In this document: positions 23,486-35,838 of the stretch, piece after piece
Layout of the letters: each line of letters begins with the position of its first letter
Position numbering within the stretch: the stretch's first letter is position 1
NCBI RefSeq assembly: GCF_001661265.1
Contig: NW_017566997.1
Location: forward strand, 310,001-374,000
Origin: Saitoella complicata NRRL Y-17804
Taxonomy: Eukaryota; Ascomycota; Saitoellomycetes; Saitoellales; Saitoellaceae
DNA length: 64,000 nt
Reading direction: 5' to 3'
Position numbers and translations under genes: made by a program
Notes under the pieces: generated by a model
The model's input: only the letters and a program-made list of their open reading frames with translations
Databases searched by the model: none
Told to the model about the DNA's origin: nothing

Positions 23486-24339
23486 CCTGCATTGGCAGCC
23501 CATGAGCATGGTTCGAATAACATCTTACACGTACTCTCTCTTGGTTGTGTACAGCAAATTCAGATGATGGCTTCACCATTGTGATTGAGCATGATTCCCA
23601 GGATGGATTACAAGGTCAGGCTTAAAACCCTTAATTGTTTTAAACCCTATTTTTTAATGCAAATCAGGAATATTATTGGGCCAAACAAGCGAAATTACCA
23701 GGTCCATAAGGAAATCAAATTAAGAGTATTCTCCTAGCTCTAGTTGCAGTGATGACACCCTGCGACTCGCTCGAGCGCTCAGGGCATTTCGCGGAATTCC
23801 TATCCATACGTTCGAGAGAGTCATGGACTCCTACGTCGGGTTTAATTCACGAATTTTATGTTCTGGGTTAGCTCAACATTCTGATGGTTAATGAAACCAC
23901 ATCCTCGGAAAATGTGAGCTTAATCCTTGATGAGGTTCAACATAATCCACACTCTCATTCTAGATAATCCTTGGACATACGACGATTAATGCTCGGTAAA
24001 ATCGAGTTTAATACTCCGAAAAGTCGGGAAAAATGCCTGAAATTAGTGTTAGGCCTGAAGAGCAACATCGTAGGTAAAAAACCTTTGCGTTGATAGTATT
24101 CTCATTCCTACAATGGCAGTCCTTTAGTTCTGTGATCAAGGATGTCAGCACAAACTCAATCGGAAGGAAGCCTCATTTACGCCTGGCCTTGACCTTTTGC
24201 TGATGGGTCCATGTACTGTAAAACTTGAAATTTTCAGGGATTTTCGAAGCGGTGGACCCCTCAGGGCTATCTATACACTATTCCGCACAGCCATAATACA
24301 GTCACAACCTAAACTGTGACAGTTAATTATGATGGAATT

Positions 24340-24510
24340 ATCATACCTACATGACGCATACATGATATCACATGACACCCTGTATGTTGATCATCTCTAC
24401 AAAAGTGAAAATGGTGGATTAAATCCCACCTAATAATCCCTGATTCTGCCGCGCGTAATGCATGCTTTCATACAACTGAAGGCCCCTCTGGGTTCATTCC
24501 TTGAAAACAG
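24340..24510 (+). mobile_element. LTR-like fossil, copy A
   Basis: Broken fragment resembling the promoter end of a long terminal repeat: a CATGATATCACATGA-like palindromic stretch, TGTATGTTGATCAT, and farther on GGCCCCTCTGGGTT. It shares these blocks in order with copies B and C. Superfamily is undetermined (LTR retrotransposon, perhaps Gypsy-like). No coding remnant is attached, and the divergence between copies suggests an old insertion. Confidence 0.45.
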
Positions 24511-25149
24511 TTGTGCATCCCAAGCACTCCATCTCTCAATACACATATTTGTGTTCTTTTGGCAACTTGTCCGGTATTTTCTGTGATTGTCTATTTGTCA
24601 AGACTTCTTGGTTTTATCTGGGATGGTGTCATGACATCCATTTTAGGCTTAATCAACGAATTGGACAAAGATTACGCGCACTCCTAAGAGGAACCGGGTT
24701 TAATCCATGATTCTTTACTTTATAGAGAATCTCTGCCCTTGCAAATAACCTCCGTGTTGGCTTGACGAAGCGCACACTTCATTCGTCCTGTTGATCCTAC
24801 TAATCGGGTGCCAGTAACTCGCATATATATATGTCCCTTTGCCTGAGCATCTTGATCAGAAGAAGGCTGCTGCGCCTGCGGCTACCTCTTCCGACAATCC
24901 CTCCTCTGCCTTCCCTAAAAGTTTCCATGACTATATTTTCATGGAATTCTATGTGCAAAAGTCTCACGTTCCCCGAAATGTATCATGGGGATTCCATGAG
25001 CAAACCCATGATCTTGACAATGATTATCCTTGAAAATGTCATGACCTCAAATTCCTGAGAGCGGATTTCTAAGGAATATCGGGCTTTATTCGCCACAAAA
25101 ACATCACCAATCAAACCGGACCTAGTAATCCATGAATCTCGCGAACGTA

Positions 25150-25240
25150 GGGTCTGATGTACATATTACATCAACTATATTGATCATGTCTATGTATAGC
25201 AGGTCTATGAGGCCCCTCTGAGTTAAGTAGACCAACCCGA
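25150..25240 (+). mobile_element. LTR-like fossil, copy B
   Basis: Fragment with TTGATCATGTCTATGTATAG, then GGTCTATGAGGCCCCTCTGA, matching the TATA-bearing part of copy C in the same order. Broken and short, with no ORF nearby. The sequence just after it could be element interior but has no recognisable domain. Confidence 0.45.
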
Positions 25241-25689
25241 TGCGTACAGCAGACAGTCGGTTTTCAGTGGGGGCTTAGTGCCAGCAGCAGGATGGACAAG
25301 ATGACGACATTTTGATGAGCATGACCCTTTTGCTCACGAGGGATCCTAGACCTCTTGGCGCCCTACTCCTCAAGTCTCTCAGTTTAACTCTGGCGCGTCC
25401 ACAGCCTCAGCCTCTAGAGTTGGGCATATAGCTGCGTCTGTCCTAGCTGTCATTACTTCAAGTCGAGTATCCACCACAGCTCACACTACAAATTGAAGAA
25501 TCATGGATCAAACCCATTTTCTCTTGGGCAAGTGCATAATCCACGTCAGAATCATGAGTGCTTCAGCAATTACAAATGGATTGCACACTCCACTGTGGAT
25601 GGAAATCCTAGACAAAATTGTGGATCAAGTCCAACAACCATGTCATAAGCTACATATTCAGATAAAAACATGGATCACTGTCAAAGAAA

Positions 25690-25870
25690 AGTTGCAGCAA
25701 AATACTTGAGAAAGTTGTAAAAATAACACCTTCATGCCTTGAAAGTTAGGACACTTGCCATAAACAAACTCTCTTCATGTATTTAACCCGGAGGGGCCTC
25801 CTGCTATATATGGACATGCTCAACATACATGATGTCATGATCATATGATGTCATGTATTATCGAGATGCT
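25690..25870 (-). mobile_element. LTR-like fossil, copy C (inverted)
   Basis: Read on the minus strand it has ATGATCATGACATCATGTAT, GTTGAGCATGTCCATATATA and GCAGGAGGCCCCTCCGGGTT. This is the clearest copy of the family: an LTR promoter with a TATA box followed by the GGCCCCTC block. It is inverted relative to A and B, so the island holds at least two insertion events. Old and broken. Confidence 0.5.
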
Positions 25871-27017
25871 ACGATCTCCCAATTTTCCACTCCTGGCAAT
25901 GTATCAGTTGTAAATACGGCTCATCGCTCTTCCGTAGTCTTGCTGATTCTCTGAGATTCCCGAGCGAATTTCACGAGCAATTCCACGTGCACATGCTCGT
26001 GCAATGCTGTGGAAAAGATACACAACGATTTCTTGAGCGCATCAAGTAATTTGCATGAACTTAACACGTGCTCGTGCAAGTTACACGAGCGCTGGGTCCC
26101 TAGGGTAGGGATTAAAAATCATGTATTTATCTTGTAATCTGGTTACATGATCTTCCCACGGATTACATGACGATTGCTGAGTTCATTCAACTTACATGCT
26201 ACTAGTACGATATCATGTAATCACATGAGCTGATCGTCCGGAGAGCTCTCGTGGATTACAATCCCGAATATCGTCACCTATTACAACAGCTGCAGTGTAC
26301 AGTTTCTTCATCCCTTCTGGTTATTCGGTACGTATTGGTAGATTTTGTCCATCCGGGGGTGGGCTGATTAGTACGTACAGTTTCTTCGGTCGTTGTAGTT
26401 TGTCACGGCGCCCAGGTTGGCAGGTTCTCAGTACGTGGTACAGCGTTCCTTGCTCTCAGAGTGTGGGTTGACTATGACGTGAAGTTCCTTTGCCTGTTGT
26501 GTTTTCTATACGTACAGTCTGGTCGTCGATGCTGGTTTGTCGAAGCGCCGAGTTCGGTGGATCCTCGGTACGCTATTCATAAGGTGGATAAGTTTCTCGG
26601 AATTTCAGGACGATTTGCTGACATTGACCACAGTGATAGCAAAAGCGAGGTGATTCTTCTCTGTTAGGTTGGCTATTGTCCAGCGGTCTTTCAAGCCGAT
26701 TCGCTGACTATGCCGAATAGAATTCTGAATTATGCGGAAAGAATAAAAGGCATTGTCCCGAAATCCACGATTACAAATCTTGGGTTGAGCGGGATTTTGT
26801 AATCCATGATTTTCACGACGTAAGGTTGCTACGAAAGTTTTCTGGGCATTATACCGGAAACATATTTTGCATTGCACATATGTCTTTTTGAGCAAATTCA
26901 CACGATGCTTGCAGCCAGCCAGTCGAATGCATATCTATATACATGGGTGGGCCTGGTCATTGTCTTCAGCAAGACGTTTTGAAATGATCCTTCACCTAGG
27001 TAACAAGCTCATATTGA

Positions 27018-28391
27018 TTACGTCGAAGACTTCTCACGGTCGATCTCCGCAAGGACCTGCTGTAGTTCGTTTTCGCGTTTACTCAGGTGGTTCTCCAGAG
27101 CATCCAGTTGCTGCTTCAGCATGTCTACATCATTTCTTGCACCTTCGAGACTTTGGTCAGCCGCACCAGCTGTACTGCTGTCAAGCCTGGTGAGCTCTCG
27201 CCGCTTCCAATCCAACATTGCTTCCAGCTCACGGCGCACCAGGGCGGTACTGGATTGGTGACTCGACCCCCGACTCTTTCGTCGGTCAGCTTCAGCTTCC
27301 GTATCTTTGATCTTCGTCTCTATGTCTGCCAGCTGGCGCTGTAAGCGGACTTCCTCCCAATCCGTATCTTTTGTCGAAGAAAAGTCTGTTCCTAGACTGA
27401 GTTTTAACAGGAGGCACAAATGCGGACAGGGGGGGGGGAAGGCGTACCTTTCGATTCGTAAGACTTATTGCCTCCGATACCCATTCGATTCAGATAATTC
27501 TGACCAAACTCGGCCTTCTTGGATGTTCTGGCGGATGCCTGATTGCCTTGCGCACGATTGGTTCGCGCTTTATTCACATCATAATCCACCTGTGTCTTTT
27601 GGAACGTGGCCCTTAGACTTGCCGGTATAGAGCGAGGGACACGAACGCCTTGAACGCGCTGATGGAGAATGTGAAGGAATGCCACAGCCTGATCCTTTCC
27701 GATGGTAATATCGGACCGTGGATTCACCAAATTCCACGCAGACCGTAAATCCGTGTCTGGTACATTGTTGAGCGAGGAGTATAAGTCGCTAAGCGCGTCA
27801 ACTTTACCAGCGTTGTTAGAGATATTCATGCATATGCAGTGCAATAAACTTACATGAAAGCTGGCCATGGTGATCGCTTGCGCCATTGTATATGTTTTCA
27901 TACTTTCGTAGATCGGCTGGCGTCATATACCAATCAAAGTCACTCGATAACCCCGGTTCCTCGAGGTCATGGTCATCCGGCTGGTCGAACTGCTCAGGTC
28001 CTTGGTTGACAGCTTGGTTTGCAGCTACCAAATGCGCTTTAGAAGTCGGGACCAAAAAGTCCGGCAAAGACTTTGGAACATCTGGGTACACCTACAGACG
28101 CGTTTGTTAGAATTGTATGATACGAGGACAGTAGAGAATGTGATGACTGACGCCATTGATCACATCGAAGATGAGGCGCATGGCAACACAGAACTCCTCA
28201 AAATCCAAGTTACCGTCACCCTGGATATCCGCAAGGTCCCAGATACGCTCAAGTTGATTGTCAGACAATTGAGAGCTGCGGAGGACACCCATGGCTTGCC
28301 CTCCCGAAACGACACCATTCTGAGGACCCAAGCTGGTAAAGATATCCCAGTACTTGGCCTGCTCCGCCTCTGAGATTGTTTGAGCTGACAT
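27018..28391 (-). CDS. END3: End3, EH-domain protein of the Pan1/Sla1 endocytic complex
   Basis: Links actin patches to endocytosis with Pan1 and Sla1. The start MSAQTISEAEQAKYWDIFTS leads into the first EH domain (VLRSSQLSDNQLERIWDLAD; EF-hand-like DIQGDGNLDFEEF). Next come DVPKSLPDFLVPTSKAHL and a second EH domain beginning DFDWYMTPADLRKYENIYNG. The C-terminal third is coiled coil (LEAMLDWKRRELTRLDS; ENHLSKRENELQQVLAEIDR), ending at 27018. About four introns; one contains a nine-G run around 27427. Divergent from RRG7, with 171 nt between the ATGs. A CGCATACA element lies 12 nt upstream. Confidence 0.92.
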
Positions 28392-28402
28392 TGTTTGTTG
28401 AC

Positions 28403-28410
28403 TGTATGCG
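28403..28410 (-). promoter_or_regulatory. CGCATACA leader element of END3 (one mismatch)
   Basis: Sense context TTGCGCATACAGTCAAC, 12 nt upstream of the END3 ATG. It differs from AGCATACA only at the first base and shares the position and orientation of the exact copies. Confidence 0.35.
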
Positions 28411-28562
28411 CAATGGGTCCATGTCGGCGCTGACGTCGCTGGATGGATGCAGCACGAACCGCCTGAGCCACATGCACGCGCAGGACAGACGTACTCCGCA
28501 AAGAACTCCATTTCTGCTGGCTGGAAGATGCCGTAAATGCTGTTCCCCAACGATCGCGGCCC

Positions 28563-29252
28563 ATGACACCACTGCTGCTATGTTCTCGTCTGTGTGCGTG
28601 GCCACTGCTGCAGACCCAGCTGGGCTTACCAGTCGCGGTGCGTTCTCTGTCGTCTCCGGCGAAGAGCGCCGCAGTGGCTTCTCACGTTGATTTGGAGTCG
28701 TTCAAAGCATACGCCGCAGCCACAGGTCTGTCTCAAGAGACGACAGTTTACCGAGGGACTCTCTACGAATATACTGTCCAGACAGTTCTGCGCCGCCTGA
28801 ATTTCCTGCTTCGGCGATGCGGGGGTGCGGATGACCGTGGTATCGATCTTCGGGGAAGCTGGTATCTGCAAAACGACGCCGACCCGCTCCGGGTGATCGT
28901 CCAGTGCAAATCGTTAAATCGCAAAATTGGGCCAAACCTTGTTCGGGAAATGGAGGGAGCCATAGCGAATGAGAGCAATGGCACACTGGGAGTATTTGCA
29001 AGCAACCAACCTTACACCGACGCAACCAATCGTCAGCTGCTGAGCTCACAGCGTCCCATGATATTGTGCGTAATATCGACCTTGGACGAGGGTGCTGATC
29101 TGAAGCAAATGGTATGGAACACCTCTGCGTCTGATATGTTAGGTAAACTCGAGGTAGGAGTACGGCATCGGACGTCGAACAGAGAAGTCGAGACGGAAAT
29201 CTTTCTAAAAAGGGAGGGCAAGCCAATTAAAGAGCTGAAGAAGCTTCCCTGA
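28563..29252 (+). CDS. RRG7: Rrg7-like mitochondrial protein with Mrr/PD-(D/E)XK fold
   Basis: Resembles yeast Rrg7, needed for respiratory growth and mitochondrial DNA maintenance. Intronless, 229 aa. The N-terminus (about residues 1-35) is Leu/Ser/Arg-rich with few acidic residues, as in a mitochondrial presequence. The core has YRGTLYEYTVQTVLRRL, then GGADDRGIDLRGSW and VIVQCKSLNRKIGP. These place the acidic and QxK residues of a PD-(D/E)XK nuclease in the expected order. The end FLKREGKPIKELKKLP is basic. Nuclease activity is inferred from the fold; the Rrg7 family itself is reasonably clear. Confidence 0.75.
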   Translation: MTPLLLCSRLCAWPLLQTQLGLPVAVRSLSSPAKSAAVASHVDLESFKAYAAATGLSQETTVYRGTLYEYTVQTVLRRLNFLLRRCGGADDRGIDLRGSWYLQNDADPLRVIVQCKSLNRKIGPNLVREMEGAIANESNGTLGVFASNQPYTDATNRQLLSSQRPMILCVISTLDEGADLKQMVWNTSASDMLGKLEVGVRHRTSNREVETEIFLKREGKPIKELKKLP

Positions 29253-29458
29253 ATAGCAATAAGACGCGCGCTGGCCGCAGCTGTCGCTTTGAAGACGTTA
29301 TCCGCACAAGGCTTTCATTCAACACCCTTCACTGTGTATTATTGTTTACGAGTAAGATAGTAAGTTAGTAACGCCCAAGATAACAGAAACAAATCCATGC
29401 AAAACAACCCCATGAAACGAAACACCGTAATGACTCAATGCCAGTTAAATATATCACT

Positions 29459-32400
29459 CTAGGGTTTCTTCTTCTCATCATTAGAGAACAATTCGTATAA
29501 AGCCAGTTGTCGACGGCCGCCGCGACCGACCACGGCAGCAAAATGCAATATCACCAACCAGGATGCCAATATGTTTCCAAGGTGGTGCAGGACATACGCG
29601 TGCATGACTCCCCACAACGCTGCAATTGTTGCGAAGCACAGAAGTATTATGCGTACGATTATCGACGGCCTGGAAACCATTAGTAAACGACAATCAATGT
29701 CTTGCAATATTTAACATGCCTGGTTTTCGTTCGTGGAATCATCTTTCCCGCGGTCAGTGTCTCCACCAACAATATAAATGGAGCCACCGAGAGCACGTTG
29801 TGGTGTGAGGAAAACGGGGTGAGCCATTGAACAGCGAGGTTACGGACCCAAACGACCAGGACAGGAATATTGACAGGCAGGAGCCACAACATAAGGACAA
29901 GGATCGAATGGGTGTAATTGAAAAAGTCCCAATGTGAATCACCCTTGGCGCAATTACCCTACAAGACCATTAATACGCAAATCGCAATTATGGGTCATCG
30001 AACATACCTGATCTTTTGCGCAGCCCAAAGCCCGGGTACAGGTGAGAACCTGCACAATGCACGCTACGATATATGCAAACTGATATGGCACAAACGTAGC
30101 GACGAAGAATAAAAGAACGAGTGTCGTAATCAAGCGCCTTCTCGGCGTACTTTGTGCGAAGTAGGATGTTTGATTGTTGACCTTTTGGTCGTCTGGTGCA
30201 TCAGCGTACTTCCTCAACGGGATGGACGACATCAGATGCAAAAAGTTGACAATAAGCATTGTCGCGACGTACAGAAGAACGCAAGTGCCCACTGATATGA
30301 GCACAAACAAGGGCGCCAAAAACCAGAGGTGAGGGTTGTGAAGTCCCAGCAGAATATCGTTCCGCCATATATGACCACCACCCACCGCCTCGTGAGCAAT
30401 CGACGAGGTCGCCAGATGGTGGAAAATGCTGGATAAATCCATAGCCTCATGCGAATGCGTTAACGCCAAAACCAAAGATGATATCGAAACAGCAACGAGT
30501 GCGTACGGCAGCGTGTCTCGGACCACCAGGCTCAAGCCCTCGGCGAAACTCATAAACGCTTGCCCACCGTCGTACTCGACGAATTGTCGTCGGAGGGTGA
30601 GACATATGATTATAAGAGGGAACGCAGCGAAAGCGGTTCGAAACCTCATCACTAGTTTTCCGAAACTTCCCCTGATATCTAACTTGATGATAACGCTGAG
30701 GGGGGTACTGCAGCTAGGATCTGTCCAGAACTGGAGTGTGACACCTTTCTGTATGCCCGGACCAATCACTGGCACCATGAAAGGAGCATCTCCATGCAGA
30801 TTGATATCAGCCTGGTGAACGTTGACAAAGAACTTCGACTCGTGAGGATTAGTAATGTATTGACGGACCAATGGCGCAAAGATCTGCTTGTAATCATCGC
30901 ACACTTGCGGCCCCACAATCATCGTGTAAGCAAGTAAACTGCTATCGATAGCTGGGATACGAATATTCACCACTATTGGTCGCTTAGGCGTCAGTGTGAA
31001 TTCCAGATCGTTGTGGAGGAAATATGGGAAACCAGCTTCCGACAGTATTTCACTCTCCGTTTTGTCAAAGAATTCTGCGACAAGGAAACCAGATGAGGGT
31101 TCGAGAGTCTGATCTATCACAGCCACAAATTGACGATCTCCAAGCCTGTCAATATCGTAAGTCAAATAAGAGAATGTTTCCCCTGAAAAAGGATGTTTGG
31201 CCTCGTCATTCGAACTTGGAAGCAACACCGTATCGGACGACGCATCTCTGCATGCTAACTCAGTAGCCCGCACGTCCTTTGCTATTATATGATGGTCGTT
31301 CTTATCAAGTGGCAAAACACTGCACAAAAGAACACGCACTCCTGCCAGACCAGGAGAAGAGCCAATTTTCTGATCAGTAATCAAAGAAAACCCCGAAAAG
31401 CCCGGGTGGGACATTGAGGGAGGAACTGGCAACAGATGCACTTTGGTCGAGTGGTCTCCGAGTTGTCTCAGTATCAAGCGTTCTCCCAATGGCACAATCT
31501 CATGTGAGGTGTCCTGCAGGGCAAGAATCGTACTTCGTCCTTCCCCTGCTCCACGTGCTACAAGGTTATGACCTTGTTCAAGACCGGTGAGAAACCATTT
31601 CCGGAACACTCCCATGCGTCTCTCTCGGCTCTGCGTTTGTCCAGGACGCCGAGCGTCAACGACTTCTAACAATGCTCCAGCAACGACTTTCCGAAACTGG
31701 TCGCACCAGAGGATTGCCTGATGATCCATACTGGTCCAAACATTTGGTACAGATGATGTGAAGACGGTGAACCCATGACTATCAGGCAACAACGAAGCCG
31801 TACTCGTATAGTCAGAGGCAACAACGGTGTCAAGACCACCGCCAGCCACTGAGATCAAAGATGTCTGCCACAAGGGGTTGTTCGCAGGATCCTCCGCAAA
31901 AGACTTCCGCCAATAGTCATTGATTGTAGCATATATCTGATGGATATCCCAGTCAAACGGGACAGGTGGTGCTGCGTGGGGCGCTGACATAGTGAGAATG
32001 GTATTGACGGAATTCGATTGATAATTCGGCAAGGTGAGCATTGTACGAGCAACGATGCCGCCCATCGAATGACCAATCACAATGACCGAGGTAGGGTCAG
32101 GAAGATCAGTATCAGACGAGGACTGACGCGTATCGTGGTATAGTGACAGGATAAAACTGACCGCCTCGTTGAGGTATTCTGCCTGATCCAGTAGAGTTTG
32201 TCCATGGAAAGCCGAGAACTCCTCGTTGAAGTTCACCGTGAAGAAATCCAAATTCCGTTTCCCATCGTCAGCGATCCAAGAATTGAGCTTCAGCGCTTCA
32301 GCGTATTGATTGGCGGCTTCAGCAGCTATAGGTCGAACTTGCTTATAGCTTCCGGCGTTACCCGGGATGAAGAGAACAGGTACACCATTTGGCTTGAGGT

Positions 32401-32890
32401 CGATATCTACGCCTTGTTCACGGTATAAATAGAGCGAGTATTTACTTGCGAACCGCGTGTGTTCGGTATCAAAGCTCGTGAGCCTGGCATAGGACGGTGA
32501 CATCCAAGACATGCGGCAACCCTTGTCATCTCGCTGATAACGCAGAAAGGAATCCACGATGTAAGCAGTCGCACATACTGATAGCAGCGTGAGTATCACT
32601 AATAAGAGTGACATTGACCAGCGCGTATCCCCACGCGGCGGAGGTCGCTTCTTCGGCTCATTGCTTAAGACGTCCTTCTCAAACACCTCTGATGTCGATT
32701 TATCAATGCGTAATGGGGGATCAACGACTAGAGGTTCTGGGCGCTTGCTTCGTTTAGAATTGGTGCTCCTCGGAGGTGTCTTAGCGATGTCCTCGTCGCG
32801 GGGCGGAGTATGATCTACGGCCGACTCGGGAACTTCACGACCGCGATCACGATTCGGCCATGCCTTGGTCGTTCCCCGTTTGTCGCGCAT
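29459..32890 (-). CDS. BST1: GPI inositol-deacylase Bst1/PGAP1
   Basis: ER membrane lipase that removes the inositol acyl chain from GPI anchors, needed for export and quality control of GPI proteins. A very long first exon starts at 32890. After a basic N-terminal tail there is a membrane segment (WSMSLLLVILTLLSVCATAY). The alpha/beta-hydrolase domain has PVLFIPGNAGSYKQVRPIAA, then VIVIGHSMGGIVARTMLTLP with the catalytic serine in GHSMGG. A large lumenal region and about seven C-terminal membrane helices follow, the last three encoded by small 3' exons ending at 29459. Length of roughly 1,100 aa matches the family. Confidence 0.93.
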
Positions 32891-33273
32891 GCTTCAATCT
32901 AGTCTGTCTCTCAATATTAAAATCGCAGTCTTCACGGGTGTGAATGCTGCGCATCCAGGGGTGTTACGGACCTCTACAGCCCTCCACACGGCGCGCCGCC
33001 ATAAGAAGACGATCTCAATTGAAGAAGATACGTGCAAGGCAAGATAGCACAGCAAAAGACGGCGGTCGGTCGGTCGATTGAATGCTGCTCTTTAACGGGT
33101 TGAATGGGCCTTTCCCTTTCGTATTGCTCTTTGGGGTTTTGCTGTCGGTGTAGCGCACCATGCACCCCTGCACCAAACTCAGTTGCGCTGTGAAGTACCC
33201 GATAAGCACCTGGGCAGACAAAAAGCAAAATTTGCCATGGAAGTTAGATCATGAGTGTATCAAGAAGGCATTG
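32891..33273. other. BST1 upstream region, no gene seen
   Basis: About 380 nt between the BST1 start and the IRC3 stop, both on the minus strand. It should hold the BST1 promoter and IRC3 3' UTR. A short GGTCGGTCGGTCG run lies near 33063. No supported coding region. Confidence 0.5.
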
Positions 33274-35649
33274 CTAGCTATCCTTTGCCATAGGCCCTAC
33301 AGCTACCGCTTCCCTGTCTTGAATCCTTCGGTCCTTCTCGCTCTGCTTGGCCGCCTTCGCAGCCTTCTTCATCTCCTTTTCCAAATGACTCTTGAATCCG
33401 TGTCTCCACCTGGTAATCATGTCCATAGCCTTTCCTTTTGTCAAGCCCTCAACAGTCAATGCGTTTTCAGGCTCGCGGTGTTTATTTAACAAGTTCACCT
33501 GCTCCGGAGTTGCCGGAGCCAATCGCCAACTTGCGTCTCGCAAGCAAAGGACCCTGCTAGCTTTGTTGAGTACGTATGTATCCGCAGCGTGGATTGCATT
33601 TTCGAAACCGTCAACATTTTCGAACAGGGTGCGGGGTTTTGAGAGGATGACTCGTCGGGAAGATCCCGGCGTGCCTAGTTCCATAGGCAGATTGCGCGTT
33701 TCCGTGCAATAGAAAAGTCCTGTGTGAGGCAGTGTCAGTATGAGCTCACGACCAGACACGCTGGGGCATGCAACCTGTCTTTTCATCACGGTCTACTCGA
33801 AGAAAGCCAAACCTTGCGATGGACAAAATGTGCTTGTGCCCTCCGCAGTAGACCCATGCAAGTTGTGTGATTCTTCTTAAGTGGGGATCAGTTACGTCAC
33901 CCAAAAGATCATCTACATGATCATAATCGGTGTATGTCACGCTACCAAGACGCAAGTATTCAGGGGTTTCTGTCGACACCCAGCGTCAGAATGCGAACGA
34001 GGGTACCACGATCTACTTACGTTCGAGTTCCGCCTTGTCCATCAATTCCTTTTCCTCGGCCCATTCTTTGCCTCGCTGCGTGAGTTCCGAGGCACTAGCT
34101 TCGTCAACTAGTTCGTTAGGGTCGAGACCGAATAGCGTAGGCACACAGACAATGCCTGTTGCAAAAGAGCCAACCATATCGATAACATGACAGTCAGCTT
34201 TGCCTGGAGAAAGACGCATACCACGTCCAATCATTTGAACCAACAGATTTCTCGATTTGGTTGGCCTGGCCAGCAGGACGCAATCGATGTTGGGAATATC
34301 CGTTCCTTCGGTAAAGATGCCTGGTAGCAATATAAGTTTTCTGAAGCGCAATGCATGATTCTCTGATATGCTTACCGCAATTCACAAGGACCGAATACTC
34401 GTTCCGTCTAAAAGACTCAACCAACTGTCGCCTTTCCTTCAATGGCGTCTTGTTTGTCACGAATCGCGCATCGATTCCGTGCTTGCGGAATGTATTTGTT
34501 AAATCCGTAACATGAGCCAGATCCACGCAAAATACGATGGTTGATTTGCGTCCTTGTGCTTTGTCAAGCCAAGCACGAACAGTGATTTCGTTGGACAGGG
34601 GGGTGTTAACTGCTCGAGACAATGCAGCAACTTGGTAATCTCCATGCGGATTATCTTTCACCTTGGTCAGATCCGCATTGGATTTGACGGTGGTAAACTT
34701 GACATCGGACAGCCACTTTTCGCCTATAACGCCTCACGTTAATAAGAATTTGATATCACGACTGCGCTCAGGCATGCATACCGATCATGTCGATGTAATC
34801 CCTGTTTCCGCGGTCAGTATTCCTAAGGCTCAGATGGATACGTGCATGCTCACTTGTGATATACGATATGGTCCATGGCCGAGGAAAGCGCAAGTCCATC
34901 CACACGAGACAGAGTCGCGGATACACCAACAACGTTCACTGTACTATCAGAGGTCGCAGCGCCGAAATGCTCCAAACATCGTGTATAAGACGGAGCCGCA
35001 GCATGATGGGCTTCGTCAATAAGGATGAGCTTGAACCGTGACGGGTCAAATTTCATCAACCGGTCCTGCGATACGAGAGACTGGACGGAAGCAACAGTGA
35101 TATCGGCAACACCGGATGCGGCAGAATCACCCATTTCGATTTCGACGATCTTGATATACGTTAGGGCTTGTGCACTTGAGAGTGGGTTGCACACTCGTAC
35201 CTTGTCAGGATAAGTATTCATGCAATGCTTCGCTGCTTGATCCACCAGCTCTCTTCGATGAACAAGGATCAGCGTCTGCGTCGCCAAAGGCGACAGAGGC
35301 GGGACACGCTCGATAAGCTGAGTGAAAATGACCTTGAAGTTATATCAGTATGGTGAGCGCTGAGCGGGGAAAATGATCAGACCGTCTTCCCAGAGCCTGT
35401 AGCTAAAGACACACCGAGGCGCCTTCTACCGTCCTGCAAGTTACTGACGATAACGTTTATACACTCCTCTTGATATGGCCGAAGACTGATAGCATTTCGT
35501 TTTGGTGTATCCTTTGAGTTTAAGGAAGCGTCGGAGGACGTCCGTAGGGCTGAAGCAACCTGAGCGAGCTGTCTGACATACCGCTCCCGGCACGGGTTCT
35601 GGAGCACACGGGCAGGTATGGATCCTCTGAGGCACTTCCAGAGCCTCAT
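33274..35649 (-). CDS. IRC3: Mitochondrial DEAD/H-box helicase Irc3
   Basis: Superfamily 2 helicase related to yeast Irc3, which acts on branched DNA to keep mitochondrial DNA stable. The Arg-rich, acid-poor N-terminus ([20 protein letters not shown]) suits mitochondrial import. Motifs in order: [11 protein letters not shown] (Q-motif-like), LATGSGKTV (Walker A, split by an intron), [12 protein letters not shown] (Ia), [11 protein letters not shown] (II), VGVSATLSR (III), FCVDLAHV and [10 protein letters not shown] (IV-V), [13 protein letters not shown] (VI). A C-terminal extension ends in a Lys/Ala coiled region before 33274. About six introns. Confidence 0.88.
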
Positions 35650-35838
35650 TTACTCCAAGCAATAGAAGGACTTGCAAGGGGTGTATGTGAAGGAGCCCGT
35701 GAGGAGCTGAGGAGCTGAGGAGCTGCGACGCGTTCAAATGTTTTGCGCTGATCTGGTGCGTACGACATGATGCAAGGCACTATCCGTATATACGCACCGG
35801 TATACCGCCGGCCAACATTGAGGCCAATTGCAATAAAC

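Larger units (their letters stand above)
23486..27017. other. gene-free, AT-richer repeat island
   Basis: About 3.5 kb with no ORF over roughly 100 codons, while genes elsewhere are spaced by 100-500 nt. It contains three LTR-like fossils (separate entries). From 25870 to 26240 it also has many CATG-centred motifs (CATGTAAT/ATTACATG) and two CACGTGC/GCTCGTGCAA blocks. From about 26300 to 26600 there is a vague 80-90 nt degenerate repetition around CGTACAGT. I see no tRNA or intact transposase. Confidence 0.6.

Noticed and set aside
23173-23523. 116-codon minus-strand ORF in the purine/pyrimidine tract
   Set aside because: Composition artefact: runs of Leu/Ser/Phe then Arg/Lys, as expected from the tract itself.
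28563-29252. Part of a restriction-modification or defence system
   Set aside because: It has a mitochondrial-type N-terminus, fits Rrg7, and its neighbours are housekeeping genes.
1909-35649. Mitochondrial gene cluster (FIS1, IMP2, MME1, RRG7, IRC3)
   Set aside because: The genes are far apart, on both strands, and mixed with unrelated genes; chance is enough.
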